Below, one piece after another: positions 8,854 through 15,620 of a stretch of 37,532 nucleotides of DNA. Source of the stretch: Anaerolineae bacterium (lineage in GTDB: Bacteria; Chloroflexota; Anaerolineae; Promineifilales; Promineifilaceae). The notes beneath the pieces were generated by a model. The model did not search any database, was not told where the DNA came from, and saw nothing but the letters and a program-made list of their open reading frames with translations. A program made the position numbers and the translations under genes. Location of the stretch: assembly GCA_023384355.1 (NCBI GenBank), contig JAHDWL010000030.1:1-37532 (forward strand), read 5' to 3'. Numbering within the stretch: the first letter of the stretch is position 1; each line of letters begins with the position of its first letter.

Positions 8854-8902
8854 GCGGAGCATCAACTGTCTATCGCTCAATAGTAAAAAGGAGAAACAGT
8901 GT

Positions 8903-9292
8903 ATGAGTATGTTGATGACGATTCACGGGGAGATTAGATGGCTCGTCGCGCTGGCGGCCATCGTGGTTATCGTCAAATTTCTAATCGGCTGGCTCGGCAA
9001 GCGGGAGTACACCCCGTTGGACCGCAAACTGCTATTGGTCTTCACCACGCTTCTGGACATCAACGTGGTGTTGGGGTTGATCCTGCTCTTCTTCGGGGGC
9101 GGTTTCAGCGGGCCGCGACTGGAACACGCGACGACGATGATCCTGGCGACCATCGCCGGTCACATGACCGCTATCTGGAAAAAGTCGCCCGATTCCGCGC
9201 TCAAGTTCCGCAATCAGTTGCTGATGGTTGTGCTGGCCCTGGTGCTGGTGTTCCTCGGCGTCATCCGCATTCGTGGCGGGTTCATGTTCTGA
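8903..9292 (+). CDS. Small four-TM cytochrome-b-like membrane protein
   Basis: A 129-aa protein with four hydrophobic helices (about 10-30, 43-65, 74-91, 104-122). The start is set by AAGGAG nine bases upstream of the ATG. Histidines lie at helix ends or inside (His8 in 'IHGEIRW', His75 in 'LEHATTM', His87 in 'AGHM'), and the pattern HxxxRW ... T.LD.K ... EH...M..A....H recalls small 'cytochrome B' proteins seen in other phyla. Heme binding is therefore possible but not proved. It follows the CNNM pair by about 50 bases and is probably in the same transcript, which ends at the terminator just downstream. Confidence 0.7.
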   Translation: MSMLMTIHGEIRWLVALAAIVVIVKFLIGWLGKREYTPLDRKLLLVFTTLLDINVVLGLILLFFGGGFSGPRLEHATTMILATIAGHMTAIWKKSPDSALKFRNQLLMVVLALVLVFLGVIRIRGGFMF

Positions 9293-9299
9293 TTTTGAG

Positions 9300-9352
9300 A
9301 GGCCCGGCATATCTCCGGCGGTAATCCAATCGGCCGGAGGATTGCCGGGCCT
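9300..9352 (+). terminator. Cruciform terminator between convergent genes
   Basis: Outer arms AGGCCCGGCA (9300-9309) and TGCCGGGCCT (9343-9352) pair perfectly. An inner stem CTCCGGC/GCCGGAG nests inside. It sits eight bases after the four-TM gene and before the stop of the convergent M32 gene, so it may act in both directions. The following tract (GTGTTTGATTG) is only moderately T-rich. Confidence 0.7.
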
Positions 9353-9378
9353 GTGTTTGATTGTCGACGTCGTCCCCT

Positions 9379-10887
9379 CTAATTTAGCGCGTACAAATCG
9401 CTGAACTTCGCCCGGGCGTAGCGCATGAAGGCTTGATGGTCGAGCGGCCGTCCCGTGACTCGCTGCACCAGCTCGCCGGGCGTGAATTTCTTGCCGTGCT
9501 GGTGGATATTCTCGCGCAGCCAGGCCAGGAGCGCGGTCGTCTTGCCCTGTGCCAGCTCGTCGAGGATGGCAGGGTTCTGGCTGACGGCCGTCTCGAAGAA
9601 CTGCGCCCCGTAGAGGTTGCCGAGGGCGTAGGTTGGGAAGTAGCCGAAACCCGGGCGCGACCAGTGCACGTCCTGCAGGCAGCCTTCCTTGTCATTGGGC
9701 GGCGTGATGCCGATGAGTTCGCGCATCTTGTCGTTCCAGGAGGTGGGAAGCTCGGCCGCCGGCAGGTCGCCGTTGAGCATCGCCTGCTCCAGCTCAAACC
9801 GAAGGATAATGTGAAAATTATAGGTGAGCTCGTCGGCCTCCACGCGGATGAACGACGGTTGGGTCTTGTTGATCGCCCGATAGAAATCTTCGGCCGTGCT
9901 GTTGCCCAGCGCTTCGGGGAAGTACGATTGCAGTTTGGGGAAGTGGGCTTGCCAGAAACCCCGGCTGCGCCCGACGATGTTCTCCATCATACGCGACTGG
10001 GATTCGTGGATGCCCAGCGAGGTGCCGCGCGCCAGCGGGGTCCGCGCCAGATCGGGGTGTGTGCCCTGCTCGTACATGGCGTGACCGGACTCATGGAGCG
10101 CGCCGAAAAGCGACGGATTGAGGAAATCCGGGTACCATCGCGTGGTAATGCGGGCATCGTTGCGGCTGAAGCTGATCGCGAACGGGTGGACGACAGTGCC
10201 AAGGTGGCCGCGCTCGAAGTCGTAGCCGACGGCTTCAGCGATGTAGCGGGCAAACGCCTTTTGCTTGTCGATGTCGTATGGCTGATGGACGATGCTGTCA
10301 TTGAGGCTGACCCGGCTTTGGTCGACCGCCTCGCGCAGCGGGACAAGCTCCGCCTTGACGGCGTCGAAGATCGCCCGCACCTCGGCCGTTTTCATGTTCA
10401 GCTCGTACTTGTCGAGCAGGGCGTCATACTTCTCGTCTTCGTAGCCGTAATAATCGGCCAGTTCCTGGCATAGTTCAATGACCTGCTCCAGCCAGGGCCG
10501 GAAATGGGCGAAATCGTTCTCGGCGCGGGCTTTGACCCACGCCTCACGGGTGCGGCCGCTGATGGCCGACGAGCGGGCGACGTACTCGGCCGGGATCTTG
10601 CGGGCGTCGGCGTAGTTGCGTTGCAATAGCCGGATGAGGCTGGCTTCGTTGCTGTCATACGGCGCGCCATCGATCTCGGCCGCAGCCGCCTCGATCAGTT
10701 CGCCCATTTCATCCGAGGTTGACATGCGGTGGCTCAAGCTGCTGAGCGTCGTCATTTGGGCGATTCGTTCGGCCACGCCGCCACGCGGCATATAGACCTC
10801 ACGGTCCCAGTACAAGAGAGCGTTGGCCTTGTTGAGGTCGTCCAGTTCATGAACGCGTTCGATCAATTCTTCATATTTCGTGGGCAT
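9379..10887 (-). CDS. M32 family metallocarboxypeptidase (Taq carboxypeptidase type)
   Basis: A 502-aa zinc carboxypeptidase of family M32, cytoplasmic, which trims C-terminal residues from peptides. The HESGH zinc motif is at residues 265-269 and the third ligand lies in 'GIHESQSRMMEN', as in Taq and Pfu carboxypeptidases. Other family landmarks are 'HPFAISFSRNDARITTRW' upstream of the active site and 'LTYNFHIILRFELE' downstream. Length is normal (about 500). GGAG lies eight bases upstream of the ATG. It is a single gene, convergent with the CNNM operon and downstream of the ubiquitin-like cluster in the same direction, separated by a 144-bp gap. Confidence 0.95.
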   Translation of the reverse strand: MPTKYEELIERVHELDDLNKANALLYWDREVYMPRGGVAERIAQMTTLSSLSHRMSTSDEMGELIEAAAAEIDGAPYDSNEASLIRLLQRNYADARKIPAEYVARSSAISGRTREAWVKARAENDFAHFRPWLEQVIELCQELADYYGYEDEKYDALLDKYELNMKTAEVRAIFDAVKAELVPLREAVDQSRVSLNDSIVHQPYDIDKQKAFARYIAEAVGYDFERGHLGTVVHPFAISFSRNDARITTRWYPDFLNPSLFGALHESGHAMYEQGTHPDLARTPLARGTSLGIHESQSRMMENIVGRSRGFWQAHFPKLQSYFPEALGNSTAEDFYRAINKTQPSFIRVEADELTYNFHIILRFELEQAMLNGDLPAAELPTSWNDKMRELIGITPPNDKEGCLQDVHWSRPGFGYFPTYALGNLYGAQFFETAVSQNPAILDELAQGKTTALLAWLRENIHQHGKKFTPGELVQRVTGRPLDHQAFMRYARAKFSDLYALN

Positions 10888-10984
10888 ACAGGTGACTCCA
10901 TAGCGGGAAATTTGAGATATACGGGATTTGGTCCAATGCGGGCAGGCGTCATGCGTCTATGACGGCAACTTAACAAACAGATTG

Positions 10985-11022
10985 AAAAAAAGCAAGCGGA
11001 AGCCGGGCAAGGCGCATCCGGC
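10985..11022 (-). terminator. Weak candidate terminator at the end of the ubiquitin-like cluster
   Basis: On the minus strand a short GCCGG/CCGGC stem (11022-11018 with 11006-11002) is followed ten bases later by a run of seven T (10991-10985). The gap between stem and T-run is longer than ideal. The rest of the 10888-11031 interval shows nothing else. Confidence 0.35.
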
Positions 11023-11031
11023 CGAGGAGGT

Positions 11032-11571
11032 CTATGACCAGAAAAGAGGTAACGCGGAGATAAGCCCTTCGGCCGTAGACAGGTGATAGGGAACGCTCCC
11101 TGAACCCGTCATCAGGCGATCCGCGATCGACCACAGCCCGAAGCATCCCAGGGCGAACAGGATGATGGCAATAGCGATAGCCAGAAACAGGCACGTACGC
11201 GCGCAGCCGATGCCCCCGGCCGGGAGGGTCCTCACCTTTGAGCCGGGGGCGTTGGGTATCGGGCGGGCTGCGCCCGGCGCGGAGCGTGGCGTTTCCGGTT
11301 CCTGGGTGATGACGCGCGTCCGCCCGACAGGCCGGCCGCGAGCGGGCGTGCTTTGCGGTCGGGCGGTTGCGGCTACGCCGATTTCGCCCGCTCCCCGGCA
11401 GCCGTAGGCTGTGCAGTGGTTGCCGTTGGCCTGCCAGCAGCCGGCATGATGACGACTGCCGTCTTCCGGGCAAATGACGATGTCATCACCGGGGACAAAT
11501 TCCTGCTTGCACAAGGCACAGGTCTGTCCCAGGAAGGTTGAGGAATCGTCGATGCGGTGGGCGCGAATCAT
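11032..11571 (-). CDS. Membrane-anchored RING-type zinc-finger protein (candidate E3)
   Basis: A 179-aa protein. Residues 15-60 form a prokaryotic RING/treble-clef finger with Cys18, Cys21, Cys34, His41/His42, Cys45, Cys53 and Cys58, including 'CALC', 'HHAGCW' and a closing C-x4-C. A Pro/Arg-rich linker (70-120) follows, then one hydrophobic helix (about 126-149), so the RING would be tethered to the membrane. It is the last gene of the minus-strand ubiquitin-like cluster, 33 bases after the second RING gene. RING fingers recruit charged E2 in eukaryotic ligases; the same role here is an inference from context. Start codon choice is weak because no clear SD is visible. Confidence 0.72.
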   Translation of the reverse strand: MIRAHRIDDSSTFLGQTCALCKQEFVPGDDIVICPEDGSRHHAGCWQANGNHCTAYGCRGAGEIGVAATARPQSTPARGRPVGRTRVITQEPETPRSAPGAARPIPNAPGSKVRTLPAGGIGCARTCLFLAIAIAIILFALGCFGLWSIADRLMTGSGSVPYHLSTAEGLISALPLFWS

Positions 11572-11604
11572 GATGGCATGATGCCGGGCGTGGCGGCTCC
11601 CGGT

Positions 11605-12135
11605 TTATGGGTTGATTTTGATCTGATCGAACAGCCAGCGCCAGAAACGTTGGAACAGGGTCATGTTGCGAACCTGGCGTCGTTGCTCTTCTTTCAGGCG
11701 GCGATTTTGCGCGCTGGTGGACGGGCGGCCGTTGGCGGAGTGGGCGGGAAGGTCCGTATATTTGACCTTCAGAACAGGCGTGTTATCGATCCCGTGGACG
11801 TGGAATTTGGTGCTGCCGCAGCCGAGGACGGCGCATTTGCCGCCGCTCTGTTCCCAGCAGGCGCGATGGTACAACGTGCCGCATTGGTCACAGATGACGG
11901 GCACGAGAGCCGCGCCGTCGACGTGATCCTCCACCGCGCTCCCGCAAATCGGGCACGACAAACTGAGCTGGTTAGCCTCGGAGATGTCGTTCTCCGTGAT
12001 GCGGATTAGAGGGTACTCTTGCTCTTCCATGACCTGACGCTCATGAGCGGAAACCCGGCCATTCGACCCGTGCAATTCAGTGGTCGCCCTGTTCCGGCTT
12101 GCGGTTTGCGCTTCCAGGCTCTGATTATACATCAT
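11605..12135 (-). CDS. Second RING-type zinc-finger protein (candidate soluble E3)
   Basis: A 176-aa protein with a RING-like finger at residues 61-106: C61-x2-C64, C82-x2-C85, H90, C93 ('YHRACW'), C101 and C106, giving eight ligands for two zincs. Just N-terminal (residues 41-53) is the motif PLIRITENDISE, which recurs in other proteins of the cluster. The C-terminus is basic and ends in an amphipathic, Trp/Phe-rich helix (about 145-174) that could touch membrane. The start is uncertain: two ATGs at 12135/12132, with Met36 a possible alternative that would still keep the motif and finger. Forty bases separate it from the JAMM gene upstream. Likely partner of the E2. Confidence 0.7.
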   Translation of the reverse strand: MMYNQSLEAQTASRNRATTELHGSNGRVSAHERQVMEEQEYPLIRITENDISEANQLSLSCPICGSAVEDHVDGAALVPVICDQCGTLYHRACWEQSGGKCAVLGCGSTKFHVHGIDNTPVLKVKYTDLPAHSANGRPSTSAQNRRLKEEQRRQVRNMTLFQRFWRWLFDQIKINP

Positions 12136-12175
12136 TATCCGGCTCTTGTTTCAAGACTGTCTTGTACTCAGCCGA

Positions 12176-13255
12176 TTACCAGGAACCGGCCGCCCAGTTC
12201 GGCCACTGGAAATCGTACCGGTTGACCTTGGTGCGTTGCCTGTTCCAGCAGAAGAAGCCGCTGGTGCGGGCACGCGGGTCGAGGACATAAGCCACATGCC
12301 ATATCTGGGTGAAGAAATTCTGGTGGATAAACAGATCCATGCCGGACAGGAAAATGCCGAAGCCCGGATGGGTGTGGTACCAGCCGACAATGACGGCGCT
12401 CTCGTCCGGGTAGCGTTCCCAGAGGGTATCGGTCATGTATCGCCAGCTTTCGGGCGTGTAGGTGACGCTGGCGCCTTGCATGACTGTGTGTTTGGCGATG
12501 ATGCTGTCGATGACGTGGACGATATAGCGGCCGTCCGGCTGTTTTTCCGGCTGGCGGCCGATCATCACGCCGGCGACTTCACGATCGAGGCTGCTGAGCG
12601 CGTGGGCCTGCATGGCTCGCAGAGGCGCTTCATCTAGCAATACGTCAACGGCCGCGCCACCCGACTCGGCAAGGGGCAGCCGCGCGCCGGCCACGCGCAC
12701 GCGGGCCTGGCTCGGGATGATTGTTGGTGTTGTTGACGGGTGTGGTTCTGGTGTGGATGGCGAATGGTCGCCTGCGTCCTGATGAGCGCCGGCTGCTGTG
12801 GTTTCGGTCATCCCGGAATCGTCGGAGGCTTGCGTTGCCGATTGGCCCGGCTGATGTTCTGCCGTTGCCTCTGCTTCAGAGGCCGGCGGATTTGTCTCTG
12901 ATTCCACCGCGCCTGTGTCGGAGTCGTCGAGAAGGACGACATGGGTGAGCCAGTTTTCAACTTCGTCAGTCGCCTGCCCTTCGCCGTCCAGAGCCATCAC
13001 CTGGATGTTTATCTGCTGGTCTTCGCGAAGATCGTGCAGGGTAATCGCCTCAAAGGTATCCCAGACTTCCGCCTCCAGCTCCTCGCCGTAGGCGCTCAGC
13101 TCGGCCAGCGTGGTTTCCGAGAGGGGCTTGGCCGTTTTGCCGAGCGGGATTTTATCGGCCGGAGCGAGTGTGACGACGGCCGTCGCCTTGTCCGGTTGGC
13201 CGGGCAACGTCAGGGTAATCTGGGCCACGTAAGTGACATCGGTCTTGTCAGTCAT
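12176..13255 (-). CDS. JAMM/MPN (JAB) deubiquitinase-like metallopeptidase, soluble
   Basis: A 359-aa protein. The C-terminal half (about 180-359) is a JAB/MPN domain with the complete JAMM zinc signature: Glu226 ('REVAGVMIG') and H294-x-H296-x7-S304-x2-D307 ('HTHPGFGIFLSGMD'). Such enzymes cleave isopeptide bonds after ubiquitin-like proteins. The N-terminal ~115 residues form a separate strand-rich domain, then a Ser/Thr/Pro/acidic low-complexity linker (about 118-180). A VVLLDDSD segment near 106-113 resembles a SUMO-interacting motif. The start is placed at the ATG 13255, five bases after the stop of the membrane JAMM gene; no clear SD is seen, so coupling is likely. Confidence 0.88.
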   Translation of the reverse strand: MTDKTDVTYVAQITLTLPGQPDKATAVVTLAPADKIPLGKTAKPLSETTLAELSAYGEELEAEVWDTFEAITLHDLREDQQINIQVMALDGEGQATDEVENWLTHVVLLDDSDTGAVESETNPPASEAEATAEHQPGQSATQASDDSGMTETTAAGAHQDAGDHSPSTPEPHPSTTPTIIPSQARVRVAGARLPLAESGGAAVDVLLDEAPLRAMQAHALSSLDREVAGVMIGRQPEKQPDGRYIVHVIDSIIAKHTVMQGASVTYTPESWRYMTDTLWERYPDESAVIVGWYHTHPGFGIFLSGMDLFIHQNFFTQIWHVAYVLDPRARTSGFFCWNRQRTKVNRYDFQWPNWAAGSW

Positions 13256-13260
13256 AGGGT

Positions 13261-14523
13261 TCACGGTGTGCCGGCGTTGGGCGCGGCCAGGTTGACGGCC
13301 ACGACGCAAGGGCTGCTGCCGGTCAATCGAATGTTGTTGCTGTCGACGGGCGATAGCCGGATTTCATAAGCTCCGGGCGGGTTCTGGCCGGTTGCCCACT
13401 CGGCCAGTAGGCCGAGGCGCGTTCCTTTCCGCAGGCGGTCGATGAGTTGCCACTCGTTGTTGCCGGTGGGCCGCACATCGATTTGGTATCGCCGCGCGCC
13501 GGGATAGTCGGCTGTACCAATAATTTGCAAGTCGGCCCCGGCCAAATATGTCTGGTCGTCCAGCGGGGTGAGGATTCGCAGACGTGGGTCGGGACAAGTC
13601 AGGCTATTGCCCTCGGCCAGGGAGACCTGCGAGAGGTTAAGGACCGTCGTCTCCAGGAGGTTGACCCGTCTCTGCAGGGGTAGAACGCCGCCAACGATTA
13701 AAAAAAAAGACAGCAGCAGCGCGGCGGCCGAAGCCACCAGCCCAATCTCGCGGCCGGAAAAGCGCGGCCGACTGTTACGGGCCAGCACAATGTGGCTGTC
13801 CTGATCCGAAGGCGCTTGCATCTCGTAAGGGCGGTCCCAGACCGAGGTTCTGACTGCTCGCCACGGGATCTGTGTCTGCGGCTGCCGTTCGGGCAACTCA
13901 TAGAAGCCCGCCAGAGCTGATAGTTTGCCGTTTGCCCAGCCGAAGAACGCGGCCTCGTCACGAATGGGATCGACGACCAGGCCGACGTGCCAGGGGAGCG
14001 TGAATGCGGCCGTATGGACGACGACATCGTCGCTGGAATAGAACACGCCGAGGTCGGGGTGGGTGTGGAACCAGCCGATGATGTCGAGATTGCTGTAGTG
14101 GGCCGAACGATCGCGATGAAGTTTCGACCAGGAGTCGGCCGAAAAAGTGAAATGCACCGGCCCGTGGTCGGCGCTGACCGCCGGAAGGGCGGCCTTAATC
14201 TCGACGATGAGGCCGGTTTTATGGCGATAGGCGTGACCCAGAAGCGCCCCGCCCAGTTCGTAGTTGGTGTTGCTGCGGCTGTGGGCGATGATTTGAAGGG
14301 CGGCCGTCTGATGCATCAACACGACCGGCTGGCCGGATGCGGGCATTTCGCCGTGCAACAGCCATTGGTCCGCCGGGGCGGGGAGTTGCCGGAAAGGAAG
14401 GGCTGCCACGGCTTCCCGATGGGCCGCCGGCGCTTCAGGCTTCACGGCATCATCCGCCGGCGGAGGATCGGTCGACGGCGTTTGCGCCTCGACGGGTTTA
14501 TCCGATCTTGATACCGAAGTCAT
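13261..14523 (-). CDS. Membrane-anchored JAMM/MPN (JAB) metallopeptidase
   Basis: A 420-aa protein with, in order, a Pro-rich N-terminus (1-50), a JAB/MPN domain (about 60-210) with complete JAMM residues Glu89 and H153-x-H155-x7-S163-x2-D166, a linker, one TM helix (about 259-282), and a C-terminal strand-rich region (about 310-415) that looks like an Ig-type or glycan-binding domain. The enzyme would face one side of the membrane and the Ig-like domain the other. Its ATG lies inside the end of the E2 gene (26-base overlap), with GAGGAG four bases upstream, so it is translationally coupled to E2. A membrane-tethered deconjugase beside a membrane-tethered RING suggests conjugation at the membrane; this is inference. 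Confidence 0.87.
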   Translation of the reverse strand: MTSVSRSDKPVEAQTPSTDPPPADDAVKPEAPAAHREAVAALPFRQLPAPADQWLLHGEMPASGQPVVLMHQTAALQIIAHSRSNTNYELGGALLGHAYRHKTGLIVEIKAALPAVSADHGPVHFTFSADSWSKLHRDRSAHYSNLDIIGWFHTHPDLGVFYSSDDVVVHTAAFTLPWHVGLVVDPIRDEAAFFGWANGKLSALAGFYELPERQPQTQIPWRAVRTSVWDRPYEMQAPSDQDSHIVLARNSRPRFSGREIGLVASAAALLLSFFLIVGGVLPLQRRVNLLETTVLNLSQVSLAEGNSLTCPDPRLRILTPLDDQTYLAGADLQIIGTADYPGARRYQIDVRPTGNNEWQLIDRLRKGTRLGLLAEWATGQNPPGAYEIRLSPVDSNNIRLTGSSPCVVAVNLAAPNAGTP

Positions 14524-15031
14524 CGGACTCCTCGTCGCGTATGACGATCAGGTCAGCTACGGATTGCCCCTTCAGCTCGCGGCGATCGACGGGGAACAGC
14601 GATTTACGCTGCATTGCCCAGGCGGCCGCCTTGGAGTTCATCGGGTCCCGTGGCTCGTAGTTCTTGTACTGGATCATCTCACCCAGTGTCAACAACAGCT
14701 CATCCAGCGTCTTTGCCGGCCACCATGCGCCGATGCAAACCGCGCCGGTGATGTGGATGTTGGGATGGAAAATCGGCGAGATCCACTTGAGCTGAGGTTG
14801 TTTTAACGGGTACTCCGCGTGCAGATAGATGGTCACATCATGTTGCTCGCGGAAAATGGGTTGATTCGATCCGGTAATGCCCTCCACACCCTTGCAAGTG
14901 TAGCGGATCAAATACTTCTCCGGCGGATCGCCCTCGGTTCTCACGATGTGGATGAGCTCGCTCCGATTCGCCAGATCGCGCACACGCTGGTAGTCGTTAC
15001 GCAATCGGGTTTCACGAATGTCGAATGGCAT
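14498..15031 (-). CDS. E2 ubiquitin-conjugating enzyme-like protein
   Basis: A 177-aa UBC-fold protein. The strand/turn 'YPLKQPQLKWISPIFHPNIH' leads to HPN at residues 89-91 and catalytic Cys99 in 'GAVCIGAWWPAKTL'. The eight-residue spacing from HPN to Cys matches eukaryotic E2s, where the Asn stabilises the transition state. The following helix 'DELLLTLGEMIQ' and 'DPMNSKAAAW' match the E2 active-site flank ('DPLNxxAA'). It would accept the ubiquitin-like protein from the E1 and pass it on. The C-terminal tail DLIVIRDEESDD (160-171) resembles a SUMO-interacting motif. AGGAG lies five bases upstream of the ATG. E1 and Ubl genes lie upstream; two JAMM genes and two RING genes follow. Confidence 0.93.
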   Translation of the reverse strand: MPFDIRETRLRNDYQRVRDLANRSELIHIVRTEGDPPEKYLIRYTCKGVEGITGSNQPIFREQHDVTIYLHAEYPLKQPQLKWISPIFHPNIHITGAVCIGAWWPAKTLDELLLTLGEMIQYKNYEPRDPMNSKAAAWAMQRKSLFPVDRRELKGQSVADLIVIRDEESDDFGIKIG

Positions 15032-15060
15032 GGTTTCTCCTGTTCAGATGTGTTGCGATG

Positions 15061-15123
15061 AACCCTTCACGGTGACGGCCGGACTTTCGTGCTTACCGGT
15101 TTCCGGCAATCACCGGAAGGGTT
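15061..15123 (-). repeat. Long imperfect inverted repeat between the Ubl and E2 genes
   Basis: Arms at 15061-15082 and 15103-15123 are inverted copies that pair over about 21 bases with one bulge and two mismatches (both arms contain CCCTTC...CGGTGA...GCCGG-type blocks). The 20-base loop lies at 15083-15102. A smaller GGGG-CTGAA-CCCC hairpin lies closer to the Ubl stop. No T-tract follows on the minus strand, so it is not an ordinary terminator. In the mRNA it would form a stable stem after the Ubl stop. Confidence 0.6.
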
Positions 15124-15221
15124 TTCGTTAACGGCCCGCGCGCACCGGCGCGGTTCGGGTCGGATGAAGGCGCCGGGGTTCAGCCCCGTTACAGGACCTG
15201 TCCCGTGTGGCGCTCGCAATG

Positions 15222-15488
15222 TCAGCCGGCCGTGACTTCGGGGAACAGGCTGAGAATGTCGTCTTCCTTCACGCCGGCATCCCGCAACGATTCCTCGTCG
15301 CCGAGTCGCTTGCCGGATGAACGGTGATCCAGGCGGTAAGTGATCGGATTCGCGCCCTGCGTCGTCGGCAACCCCATCTTGCTCACCAGAGCGGGGATCA
15401 ACCGGCGCATCGGCACGTCATCCGGCAACTCGACCGGGGTCTTCTTGGACCCGGTGGGATCGTAAATAATAACCTTTGTGCTCGCCAT
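15222..15488 (-). CDS. Ubiquitin-like protein (beta-grasp, YukD-like)
   Basis: An 88-aa beta-grasp protein. It runs strand 1 'KVIIYDPTG', strand 2 'TPVELPDD', a helix 'MRRLIPALVSKMGLP', then 'ITYRLDHRSSGKRL', a 'DEESLRDAGVKEDDILSLFPE' section and a free C-terminus VTAG. The order and the 'sL.dagv.e.d.l.l.pe' ending match ubiquitin (…TLSDYNIQKESTLHLVL…) and YukD-type relatives. It ends in a single Gly (Ala-Gly), with no residue after it, so no processing would be needed before E1 activation. The start is at the ATG 15488: GGAGG lies 11 bases upstream and the beta-grasp starts here; the open frame further upstream is not needed. It lies between the E1 and E2 genes, as expected for the conjugated modifier. 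Confidence 0.85.
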   Translation of the reverse strand: MASTKVIIYDPTGSKKTPVELPDDVPMRRLIPALVSKMGLPTTQGANPITYRLDHRSSGKRLGDEESLRDAGVKEDDILSLFPEVTAG

Positions 15489-15620
15489 CTTATTAAAAGC
15501 CTCCATCAATGTATTCGTAAGACAATACGCAATATTTCGATTGCGGTTGCAGCCGGCTGCGCCGTTGCCATTTTCGGTAGACAAGCGGCGGCCGCAGCCT
15601 TGTTCTGGACGCAGCCGGGT

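Noticed and set aside
9433-10473. A 346-codon open frame opposite the M32 carboxypeptidase
   Set aside because: The M32 frame has the HESGH motif and full-length homology; the opposite frame is low-complexity and arises from high GC.
15489-15584. An N-terminal extension of the ubiquitin-like protein by 32 residues
   Set aside because: It has no SD, and the beta-grasp begins at the ATG 15488 with GGAGG upstream.
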